This document shows, piece after piece, positions 7,273 to 12,925 of a DNA stretch of 12,925 nucleotides (position 1 is the stretch's first letter; each line of letters starts with the position of its first letter). This DNA is from CAYVBE01 sp964448935. Its GTDB lineage: Bacteria; Planctomycetota; Brocadiia; SM23-32. The position numbers and the translations under genes are program-made. Below the pieces are notes generated by a model. The model was not told the origin of the DNA, searched no databases, and saw only the letters and a list, made by a program, of their open reading frames with translations. The stretch is from the NCBI GenBank assembly GCA_964448935.1, contig CAYVBE010000119.1, positions 1-12,925 of the forward strand, written 5' to 3'.

Positions 7273-7554
7273 TCATTGCCAGACAATTCCGGCTTCTTCG
7301 AGCACGGCCTTCTCGGTCTGCGTCAGGGGGGTCGGATCAGGCGTCTGACGCCGACCCTCCGCCGACTCTTGACCGACCTTCTCAACTTCAAATTTCCGCC
7401 CTGCTCGATACCGCTTGAGGGCGTCCGGATAGATAACCCACCGTCCCCCGTCTCTCTCTGCTTCGAGTTTGCCGGCGAGAATCCGGGCTCGCACGGTGCT
7501 GGGGGCAAGGCCGAGGTGTTCCGCGGCCTTTGTAAGATTCATCGGCCTATCCAT
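7273..7554 (-). CDS. Small excisionase-like helix-turn-helix DNA-binding protein
   Basis: 93-residue protein. The N-terminus MNLTKAAEHLGLAPSTVRAR is a winged-helix/MerR-like HTH of the excisionase (HTH_17) type: helix 1 LTKAAEHLG, turn, recognition helix STVRARI. It is followed by the wing-like LEAERDGGRWVIYPDALKRY typical of this family. The remaining tail (about 45 residues) is charged and probably flexible. Start at 7554 (MDRPMNLTK) or 7542 (MNLTK); neither has a clear ribosome site. The open frame continues upstream but is not protein-like there. Position next to the attachment site and repeats, and an integrase remnant farther in, argues for a recombination directionality factor or element regulator. 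Confidence 0.7.
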   Translation of the reverse strand: MDRPMNLTKAAEHLGLAPSTVRARILAGKLEAERDGGRWVIYPDALKRYRAGRKFEVEKVGQESAEGRRQTPDPTPLTQTEKAVLEEAGIVWQ

Positions 7555-7576
7555 CAAGATTGGATAACATGCGGTC

Positions 7577-7599
7577 GGTTCCCACATTGTGTGGGAGCC
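7577..7599. promoter_or_regulatory. 10-bp inverted repeat upstream of the excisionase-like gene
   Basis: GGTTCCCACA / TGTGGGAGCC with a 3-base loop pairs over 10 positions, one of them G-T. It lies 22 bases upstream of the minus-strand start at 7554, where an operator for autoregulation or an mRNA leader hairpin would be placed. Confidence 0.4.
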
Positions 7600-8665
7600 A
7601 AGCGAGCATGTCCTTCTGCCGGTATCACGCGGCAGCGTCCTTTCACCTCCTTTCCGGATTGCTGGAGTCACGGGTACGCCACTCTTCCGGCTGCAGTCGA
7701 AGCCGAGTTCCCGGAGCTTCTCGGAGGTGAGCGGGGAAGACCACAGCCGGCTCAGAATCACGGGGTCCTGGCTGTCGTGCGCATATCCGGCCGGGCATAA
7801 CGCCAACAGGCCCGCTCGTTGGGTTCGCAGCCGCGGGCCGCCGGCGATTGGATGAAACTGTGGATGCACGGTGCCATTTCGAGCCGTCCGGCGACTGGCA
7901 AGTGGAGGGGGCGCCGTGCCAAAAGGCTTCCGTGGGATGCCTGGAAGGCGACCCCGCCGCGCATCCGAAACCCTTACCTCGCGGCCGCCGTGTGGGCGCG
8001 GGCGCACGTGAAGGTAGCAATCGCGGGGGGCCGACGTTCCTCGGGGTGATCCGCCAGGGTTGCCCGGCCGCGTCCCGCGCGACGGAGGCCGGTTCGCAAG
8101 GAGATCCAGACGTCCGTGGGCAGCAATTGGCGACGTGGCATTGGCGCCTGAAGAAGCGCCAGTATTGCGAGAGACCTTGCTGCCAGGCGCCGTGGCATAC
8201 GAAGACGGCCCCACCAGGGGAAGGGGGGTGCTGGAGGTAGCGTGTCCGCTTATCGGTTCAAGGCAGCGGAAGATCCCGCACGGTTCCGTCGGGAACAACG
8301 AACTGCAGTCCCCGCCGCCGGGGCGCCACCATCGGACTCCCGCATGGCGCCGGGACACTCCCCAACGTCGGACGCTTTGCCGGCAAAAGAAAAACCCGCC
8401 CATCTGACCTCCCTTACGCACGAACCCACGGTTCTGCATACTCTCGCAGTTTCCCGTCGGGTCGTGTGGCAAGGCGTCAACGTCAATATGGTACGGGCCG
8501 CAAGACCGCTACTCGGAGGCACCGGCAAAGCCGGACCTTTGCTGGACCAAGTCACTATCCTCGGGCCTTGGTCCTCGTCGCTATGTTGGCCATGATAGCA
8601 CATACTCATGGCCTCGTCAAGAGTGGATCTGCGGTTCCCGCGACCTCCCACCCACAGCCTGGCGC
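7600..8665. other. About 1.1 kb without a recognisable gene
   Basis: Open frames occur on both strands, including one minus-strand frame that continues from the excisionase-like gene to about 8472. Their translations are Arg/Pro/Gly-rich, lack start sites and resemble no family I know. The one motif noted is GGAAAGGAGGTGA on the minus strand (rc 7643-7655), 88 bases upstream of the excisionase-like start and identical over 13 bases to a sequence at 11803-11815. The stretch may hold the decayed N-terminal part of the integrase or lost cargo. Confidence 0.4.
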
Positions 8666-9235
8666 ATGCCCGGCTTCCGAGGAAATTGCTCACAGGCTGC
8701 CCAAGGCAACACTCGGTCCTTACTTGCTCGTTTGGCTTGCGACCGCGGCAACCGGCCCCGCCGGATCCCTCTGTGCGACCGGGCGCTGGAGATCATCCGG
8801 GCCCAGGCACCGGAAGAACCCGCGCCGAGCGACCCCATCTTCGTCGGCGAAAATGACCGGCAGTTCATTCGAAGCGCTCTACACTGCCGACTGAGGAGGC
8901 TACGTCGCAAGTATCCCGAACTCGAAGGCTTCAGCTTTCACAAGCTCCGCCACACCTGCACAACCTACCCGGCCCGACTGGATGTTCCGGAACGGGTGAC
9001 CCAGGCCATACTCGGACACAGCTCGACGCTCATGACATACCGCTACATGGCAACGTGGTGGGAGGAGATATGGGAAGCGGTCGAGAAGCTGTCGGAGCGG
9101 ACGGAGGCCCGGGAATATCGGCCGGGCTATAGGACTATCTTCCGGGCTTTGCCGACGCGGTTTCGCAACGCCCAGACCGTAGACGACAAAAAAGTGGGGA
9201 AGCGCACTTGCATCGGGAGTCGGGGTCTGGTATAA
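8666..9235 (+). pseudogene. Tyrosine recombinase (integrase) remnant, catalytic C-terminal part only
   Basis: The translation contains the C-terminal half of a phage-type tyrosine recombinase. RPRRIPLCDRALEII resembles the beta-hairpin that precedes the catalytic helices. Then come HKLRHT (HxxR, codons 8939-8950), LGHSS (His codon 9017-9019) and TYRYM, where the nucleophile is most likely the Tyr at 9044-9046. The first catalytic Arg and the N-terminal core-binding and arm-binding domains are missing. Upstream sequence in the same frame (WICGSRDLPPTAWRM) is not integrase-like, and the ATG at 8666 has no ribosome site. About 45 residues after the catalytic Tyr are poorly conserved in type. Probably inactive, so the element may be immobile unless another integrase lies outside the window. 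Confidence 0.75.
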
Positions 9236-9236
9236 T
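9208..9236 (+). promoter_or_regulatory. Near-consensus sigma70 promoter with extended -10, reading into non-coding DNA
   Basis: TTGCAT at 9208-9213, a 17-base spacer and perfect TATAAT at 9231-9236 preceded by TGG (extended -10). It overlaps the stop codon of the integrase remnant (TAA at 9233-9235). The predicted start is near 9243. No gene with a credible ribosome site follows for about 1 kb, so the likely product is an untranslated RNA. Confidence 0.75.
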
Positions 9237-9242
9237 GCCAAC

Positions 9243-9507
9243 GTGAGATCAATAGGATGTACCTGACCAGACCCTTGGTGGTGGTCTGGTCCACTATAGC
9301 GACGGATAGGTAGCCACACGGACCACACTGAGTTGTCCGGGGCGCCTGGCGAAAAACCACCAAGTTTCGCCAAGGTGCTTTTTGACTCAGATGTGAGCTA
9401 TTTTGTTGTGTAGCGTGGCAACCATTGATCGGGCGTTGTTTCGGCGTGAGCCCCCCGCTGGTTCGAGGGTTGTATCGGGGCTCGGCAGGCCGATACGGCG
9501 CCTTTTT
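9243..9507 (+). ncRNA. Predicted structured non-coding RNA with kissing hairpin loops
   Basis: Hairpin 1 (9265-9273 / 9283-9291) has a perfect 9-bp stem and loop CTTGGTGGT. Hairpin 3 (9347-9354 / 9365-9372) has a perfect 8-bp stem and a loop containing ACCACCAAG (9356-9364), the exact reverse complement of loop 1. Hairpin 2 (9319-9323 / 9335-9339) has loop CACACTGAGTT, which can pair with ACTCAG-A-TGTG at 9385-9395 (10 bp, one bulge). Hairpin 4 (9442-9446 / 9456-9460, one G-T pair; loop TGAGCCCCC) and hairpin 5 (9472-9477 / 9491-9496; loop starting GGGCTC) can pair loop to loop over 6 bases. A T5 run at 9503-9507 after hairpin 5 is a possible 3' end; another T5 run is at 9379-9383, and the RNA could also be longer. 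It starts at a strong promoter. No known RNA family recognised. Confidence 0.6.
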
Positions 9508-10058
9508 CTTTCCTTCGAATGCTCACCCGCGGGAATCTACTCACCCCTTCACCCCCCCGCGGGATACGGGCTTTACCGGTTCCGGTGCAGTTCTCAGCGC
9601 CGGTCGCCCGTTGCCAGCCTTTGCCCGACGGCTCCCAGCCGCCACCCCCCCCCCAACAACGCAATCCCGCTGCCTGTCACCTGGTGCGGGGAGGGTCTGT
9701 CACCTTCGCCTCGGGCATGGCCCCCGGTCGCTCCCCCGGTGTTCGGCGAACCACAGGCGTGCTCGCGCCAGCAAACGTGGCGGCCGGCAGGCGTCACGGG
9801 TGCTCCGACAGGTCCGCTCAATCCAGGCGCCTTTTCCCGAAAACAACAGCGACACCGGATGCCCTTCCGGGTCTCCATGCGACACACGCGTTGCCCACCG
9901 ACACGCTCCACGAACGGCGATGCGGTTGGTGCCCCGAATAACGACGCCAGTGCGGGGGCCGCAGAGGAAGAAACTGGCAGTGAAGCACACCTTTTTTGGC
10001 TCATCTGAGGGCGCAGCTAACGGCGTGATGCTGCGGTTCGAGAAAGCCGACAATCAAC
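9508..10058. other. Non-coding stretch with many hairpins, possible continuation of the RNA
   Basis: No credible protein; the open frames are Pro/Arg-rich and overlap one another. Structures seen: CCCGCGGG twice (9526-9533 and 9556-9563), able to pair; a stem ACGGGC/GCCCGT plus ACCGG/CCGGT (9566-9611); CGGCT/AGCCG (9629-9641); CGCCA/TGGCG (9766-9782); GAC-CCGGA/TCCGG-GTC (9851-9873); and GCCAG/CTGGC enclosing TGCGG/CCGCA (9946-9978). At its end, CGCAGC/GCTGCG (10012-10035) overlaps CGGTT/AGCCG (10034-10049) just before a strong ribosome-like site. A 10-base C run lies near 9645-9654. In DNA this GC-rich some hairpins arise by chance. Confidence 0.35.
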
Positions 10059-10233
10059 GGAGGGGAGGTGGTGCCATGCTCTGAGGTGGTAATGGCCGGG
10101 TTGGAAACACATACAAGACAAACCACGCGTTTTATACGGCCGAACACGGTGATGTCGCTTTGGGCTCTGTCTTCCGCCCGGCGGCACGCCGTTGAAACTT
10201 AAATATTCGTCTCAAAACCCGAAGGAGCCGTAC
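10059..10233 (+). promoter_or_regulatory. Leader of the first small-protein gene with strong SD and a 2-codon ORF
   Basis: GGAGGGGAGGTG (10059-10070) is a strong Shine-Dalgarno-like sequence. It is followed by ATG CTC TGA at 10076-10084, a two-codon ORF, about 150 bases before the real gene start. An alternative reading is a 43-codon frame starting GTG at 10071 and ending at 10202, with no similarity to anything known. Within the leader, GGCCG/CGGCC and CGGCG/CGCCG (10179-10191) can pair. The gene's own ribosome site GAAGGAG is at 10221-10227. Confidence 0.35.
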
Positions 10234-10764
10234 ATGAGCAATGATGTGGATTTTGACTGCACGTTCCCAAACAATGAGATACCGAAAGCCGAGGATATCG
10301 ACAAACTCGTGAACAGGCTTACCGGTGATGTACATGAGCCAGTAGAATATTTCGCACCCCTGTGGGACGTCCTCCCCAGAGGTGACGAATTGAGAGTTCC
10401 CCGAGAGGGCGGACCGGAGGAACTCAAACAGGAAGCTCTGAGCATACTTTGGAGCTGGGAGCAAGGCGAAGTGCCGGCGCCCCCCAGGACCCTTTACGGG
10501 GAGATATACAAGGGCATCGAGGGCACAACTAACCTGGCCGAAATCGGGCAGGTCTTTCTCGAAAAGGGATCCCCCAATATGTCTCCGGGCGAATTCATAC
10601 GGCTGGAGTATGAAGACTGGGTACAGCAGCGGCATTTCGAAGAGGCCGTTGTCGCTGCTGCTCTTTCCCTCAAGCAGTGCAGGCCCCTGCTGAACATCTG
10701 CGAAGACGTGCTGCAGATGACTCATCAAGAGCTGCGTGACCATCTGGATGGTCTCAGAGGCTGA
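10234..10764 (+). CDS. Small acidic helical protein of unknown function, paralog A
   Basis: 176 residues, acidic, mostly predicted helical, with no signal peptide or membrane segment. ATG at 10234 is chosen because GAAGGAG lies 6 bases upstream; a further in-frame ATG at 10192 lacks a site. I do not recognise the family. It shares three blocks in order with the protein at 11212-11763: DIDKLVNRL near the start, LRVPREGGPEELKQEA (residues 53-68), and a C-terminal helix PLLNICEDVLQM (151-162). The two look like an ancient tandem duplication. Base composition is lower in GC than the left-hand operon, fitting acquired DNA. It lies after the structured RNA region and before another structured intergenic stretch; a role in binding RNA or regulating the element is only a guess. 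Confidence 0.75.
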   Translation: MSNDVDFDCTFPNNEIPKAEDIDKLVNRLTGDVHEPVEYFAPLWDVLPRGDELRVPREGGPEELKQEALSILWSWEQGEVPAPPRTLYGEIYKGIEGTTNLAEIGQVFLEKGSPNMSPGEFIRLEYEDWVQQRHFEEAVVAAALSLKQCRPLLNICEDVLQMTHQELRDHLDGLRG

Positions 10765-11024
10765 AATAGGTGAGGCAAGCAACGATTGACGGAGCCTGGT
10801 GGCTCGTCAACCTGGAGTGGACCGGTGGAGCCCTGTGGGGGCTCTGCCGGGCCTCCTTGGTTGCCATCGGAAGCCGGAGCTTCTTTGCCGGGTTCGGCGC
10901 AATGGAAAGACAGGTAGGCATGGAGACGACAGGGGGACTGACCCTGCACATCGTGTCCGCCCGATCCTGCTTCCGGGGCGCAGGCCCCGACACGAGGGCT
11001 TGGCAGCTACTGTGGACACCATTC
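10765..11024. other. Structured intergenic region after paralog A
   Basis: Two strong adjacent hairpins follow the stop codon. TTGAC-g-GAGCC / GGCTC-GTCAA (10786-10810) has 10 bp, one bulge and loop TGGT. A 12-bp stem (10822-10833 / 10839-10850, two G-T pairs) has loop TGTGG. Both have a GAGCC/GGCTC core, as if related. A third, CGGGGC-GCAG-GCCCCG, is at 10974-10989. No T-runs follow, so they are not standard terminators. A frame starting GTG at 10770 (88 codons, Trp-rich) cannot be excluded but has no good ribosome site. Confidence 0.45.
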
Positions 11025-11211
11025 GGAAGGGGGTGATTCAATGAACTGAGGCCGTAGGCAGGACATGAGGCCGTCTGCCGTATCAACGGTAGACAGTCGT
11101 GGGCCAAGACGGCAACCGTCCCGTTCCTGTGCATCCGGAGACGTAACGCAGAGAACGGCTGGCCACAGCCGGCTTGGGAAATCATCTTCGTATCTTTGGT
11201 AGGAGTATCAA
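11025..11211 (+). promoter_or_regulatory. Leader of the second small-protein gene with strong SD and a 2-codon ORF
   Basis: GGAAGGGGGTGA (11025-11036) precedes ATG AAC TGA at 11041-11049, a two-codon ORF that shares the pattern ATGNNCTGAGG with the one at 10076. The remaining leader carries hairpins GTCTGCCGT/ACGGTAGAC (11073-11094, 9 bp with one G-T, loop ATCA), GACGG-CAA-CCGTC (11108-11120) and CGGCTG-GCCA-CAGCCG (11156-11171). TGAGGCCGT occurs twice (11047 and 11066). The gene's own site AGGAG is at 11201-11205. Confidence 0.4.
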
Positions 11212-11763
11212 ATGTTTATGTATCAAAACTTGCCGTTAGATAGAATGCCGGAAGACGAGGGAATAGGGAAGCTTGTAAAAGAGATATACGATGCCCGGGA
11301 GAAGGGCTCGAAGCTAATGGAACAGATGGAAGATATTGCCCAGACGTTGATAGATCTCCATGTCCCCAGAGAGGATGGGGCAAAGGGGCTGCGACAGGAA
11401 GCAAGAGAGCTCATGGCCCTGCCTAGCTTAGGAATGGAGCCGCAGGCTGCGAGCTTTCCTATGTTAGTAGCACTGGGGGCAGTGGCACCTTTGGAGCCCT
11501 TGGAGGACTTCGAAACTCCGATGGGCAAAATTGAGGAGCTAACTCTCGCACAGATGATAGGCGTTCTATACAAAGAAAGTGTCGAATATCGGCGCATGGG
11601 TGAAAGGATTATTGTCGTCGCAACGTACTACTCCTCGCACCTCCCTCTGCTCGGGCTATGCGAGCAGGTCGTCGCAATGCCTACGAGGGTAGTGCACTTT
11701 TTGGCGAATAGGTGTCTCAGACACTATGGTGTCCGGGGCACAGACGAAGACGAAACGGCGTAA
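11212..11763 (+). CDS. Small helical protein of unknown function, paralog B
   Basis: 183 residues; ATG at 11212 lies 6 bases after AGGAG. Family not recognised. It aligns with the protein at 10234-10764: GIGKLVKEI near the start; LHVPREDGAKGLRQEA (residues 49-64), with VPRE identical; and a C-terminal block LPLLGLCEQVVAM (144-156), giving the shared pattern PLLx(I/L)CExV. Between the blocks a region with hydrophobic Ala/Val/Leu stretches (near residues 82-90) differs from paralog A. No signal peptide or clear transmembrane helix. Lower GC and different codon use from the left-hand operon. It is flanked on both sides by structured non-coding DNA, like its paralog. Function unknown; the conserved VPRE and CExV blocks would be the first places to look. 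Confidence 0.75.
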   Translation: MFMYQNLPLDRMPEDEGIGKLVKEIYDAREKGSKLMEQMEDIAQTLIDLHVPREDGAKGLRQEARELMALPSLGMEPQAASFPMLVALGAVAPLEPLEDFETPMGKIEELTLAQMIGVLYKESVEYRRMGERIIVVATYYSSHLPLLGLCEQVVAMPTRVVHFLANRCLRHYGVRGTDEDETA

Positions 11764-12070
11764 CCCTCGACTGCCTGGTAGGTAGTCGGAACCCGTTCCG
11801 ATGGAAAGGAGGTGATGGCAAAAACTCGATGAGCAAGCCCGGGGGGTTGCTTCTTGGACCCAATATAGTGCGGCAGCCAACGATGTCGACGGACACACGA
11901 AAGCGTGCAATATGGCCATGGCCTGAAATAGGCTGCCGCGTGCATGCCACAAGATGGTGGCGGAAGCAACCCCTAATATGAATAGGCGACATAGCGGCCG
12001 ATGCGGATAGGGACCCGTACGAACGGCTAAACGGCCTGAGGGCCAAACAAGGACTTTAGCGGAGACTAAA
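11764..12070 (+). promoter_or_regulatory. Structured leader of the ATPase gene with maximal SD and micro-ORF
   Basis: Two back-to-back hairpins (ACTGCC-TGGTA-GGTAGT 11770-11786; CGGAA/TTCCG 11787-11800) precede GGAAAGGAGGTGA (11803-11815), a maximal Shine-Dalgarno match. It is followed at once by ATG GCA AAA ACT CGA TGA (11815-11832). Then come AGCAA-g-CCC/GGG-TTGCT (11832-11851) and a perfect 9-bp long-range stem GCGGCAGCC (11870-11878) / GGCTGCCGC (11931-11939) enclosing CACG-AAAG-CGTG (11896-11907), and then GCCAC/GTGGC (11946-11961). A 50-codon frame from 11829 to 11981 is possible but resembles nothing. The ATPase site GGAG is at 12061-12064. Confidence 0.45.
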
Positions 12071-12925
12071 ATGCGATCTGAGAACGAACGTGTATTGAAC
12101 CGTTGGCTGCAAACGAACACCCCACGAGGCATCAGAAGCTATACTGCCGTGGAAATTGGGGCCGACAACTCAGAACGAAACGACGGCCGGTCGGGAACGA
12201 ACCACGGACGAACGTTCTGGGAAGATGACGACGAGCGGCAGATGTCTCCTGCCGAACTCAATCTGCTCGAGAAGGAAGGCGCCGTCTACACCCTGAGGGG
12301 CGCCCTGGTCTGTAACTTCCTCGTCCACGACATTCGCACCGTGGAAGGGCGGTATTTGCACGGCCCGTCTGTGCCGCTCCATGTGGTGCTGGTGGAACTC
12401 ACGGAAGGCCCCCACGACATCTGGTTGCTCAAGGGGTCTCTCTACGACGTCGCGTCGTGGAGGGCGGCAGCCGGCAACTCCACGACCATCTCATCGGCGA
12501 GTGGTTTCAGGGCTTACCTGCACTACCTCGTCGATAGGCAGGGAATCCGTGAGTGCCCGCCCGATGTCCAGGTTCTCCAAACCGTCGGCACCTTCTGTGA
12601 CAACAACGGCAGGTGGGGAATGAGGGACAACGTCCGGTTCCCGTTTGCGGACGAATGCGTGTACCACCGTACAACCTTTGTCCGAACGGGCCCGAAGCAG
12701 GTGTTCGAGGACCTGGCCTGCCTGAGCACGGACGATACTACTCGGGCAGTGTTGACCTTCGTGCTGGGCGCAGCGCTGAAGCCCGCGTGGGGCGCTTACC
12801 CCCATCTGGTGATTACCGGAGACAAAGAATCCGGGAAGACCTCCCAGGCGACCCAGATCTGTCGGTTGCTCGGCCTGCGAATGGTGGAAGCCAGTACCGA
12901 GTTCGCTACACCATACCGACAGAAG
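12071..12925 (+). CDS. P-loop ATPase, probably primase/helicase-like, 3' end outside the window
   Basis: The frame is open from ATG 12071 to the window end (285 codons, no stop). GGAG at 12061-12064 sits 6 bases before the start. Residues 250-257 are a Walker A motif (GDKESGKT) preceded by a hydrophobic strand (PHLVI), the P-loop start of an ATPase domain. The roughly 245 residues before it form an N-terminal domain with strand-rich segments (VYTLRGALVCNFLV, PLHVVLVELTEG) and the pattern FEDLACLSTDDTTRAVLTFVLGAALKP before the P-loop. That layout resembles the DUF927-like and replication-helicase-like ATPases of phages and integrative elements. Walker B and later motifs lie beyond the edge. 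Probably replication or maintenance of the element; other P-loop roles remain possible. Confidence 0.75.
   Translation, partial: MRSENERVLNRWLQTNTPRGIRSYTAVEIGADNSERNDGRSGTNHGRTFWEDDDERQMSPAELNLLEKEGAVYTLRGALVCNFLVHDIRTVEGRYLHGPSVPLHVVLVELTEGPHDIWLLKGSLYDVASWRAAAGNSTTISSASGFRAYLHYLVDRQGIRECPPDVQVLQTVGTFCDNNGRWGMRDNVRFPFADECVYHRTTFVRTGPKQVFEDLACLSTDDTTRAVLTFVLGAALKPAWGAYPHLVITGDKESGKTSQATQICRLLGLRMVEASTEFATPYRQK

Noticed and set aside
7555..8472. Long minus-strand open frame (to about 399 codons) continuing upstream of the excisionase-like gene
   Set aside because: Only the last 93 codons look like a protein. The rest is Arg/Pro/Gly-rich, overlaps other open frames of the same kind, and has no start site; high GC removes stop codons by chance.
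9947..10000. Possible terminator at the T6 run near 9992-9997
   Set aside because: The nearest good stem (GCCAG/CTGGC) ends more than 10 bases before the T run, so it lacks normal terminator geometry.
9403..10084. Three overlapping plus-strand open frames in the gene-free stretch
   Set aside because: They occupy all frames at once, have no ribosome sites, are rich in Pro, Arg and Ser, and overlap the paired RNA elements.
10770..11036. 88-codon frame after paralog A
   Set aside because: GTG start with no clear ribosome site, no family resemblance, and it is threaded by two strong hairpins; kept only as a possibility in the region note.
11829..11981. 50-codon frame in the ATPase leader downstream of the strong SD
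   Set aside because: The SD to ATG distance is about 14 bases, too long, and the 9-bp stem at 11870-11939 crosses it; no similarity seen.
1..12925. CRISPR arrays, rRNA, transposase/IS elements, reverse transcriptase or defence nucleases
   Set aside because: No regular spacer-repeat pattern, rRNA signature, IS inverted repeats with transposase, RT (YxDD) or nuclease motif was found in the window.

Overview
The window is GC-rich bacterial DNA in two parts that meet near position 6900. The left part (about 1-6900) reads as ordinary chromosome. The right part (about 6900-12925) reads as the left end of an integrated element. The operon uses Gram-negative-type carbohydrate genes with strong GGAGG ribosome sites and an encoded tRNA CCA end. 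The gene mix resembles uncultured Planctomycetota/Lentisphaerota-like sugar degraders, but that is only an impression and no gene here fixes the phylum.

Left part: six closely spaced plus-strand genes form a probable sugar-use operon. They are a ROK-family sugar kinase (5' end outside the window), a SIS-domain phosphosugar isomerase, a GH1 beta-glycosidase, a DeoC-type aldolase, an oligogalacturonate-lyase-family beta-propeller and an enolase-superfamily enzyme. Together they suggest release of a sugar or uronate from a glycoside or pectin-like oligosaccharide, then phosphorylation, isomerisation, dehydration/epimerisation and aldol cleavage. The exact substrate cannot be read from sequence. 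A LOG-family nucleotide hydrolase follows with its own sigma70-like promoter.

Junction: at 6905-6949 the minus strand carries only the 3' half of a tRNA-Val(UAC) gene, including CCA, with a terminator hairpin beyond it. This is the usual footprint of a tyrosine-integrase element inserted into a tRNA gene; the rebuilt full tRNA should lie beyond the right edge of the window.

Right part: paired GCTATC repeats (possible integrase arm sites), a small excisionase-like HTH gene on the minus strand, about 1.1 kb with no recognisable gene, and the C-terminal domain of a tyrosine recombinase without its N-terminal part. A near-consensus promoter sits inside the 3' end of that remnant and fires into about 1 kb with no convincing gene. 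The first 265 nt of that stretch fold into hairpins whose loops are complementary to one another. The clearest case is two hairpins with perfect 9-bp and 8-bp stems whose loops match over 9 of 9 bases. This is the best candidate for an undescribed system: a structured non-coding RNA carried by the element.

After it come two diverged paralogous small proteins of unknown function (10234-10764 and 11212-11763) and the start of a P-loop ATPase (12071 to the end). Each of the three is preceded by a long, hairpin-rich leader that contains a very strong Shine-Dalgarno-like sequence; in each leader it is followed by a 2- to 5-codon ORF. The repeated layout of structured leader plus small protein suggests a family of RNA-protein modules, or RNA-controlled genes, within the element.
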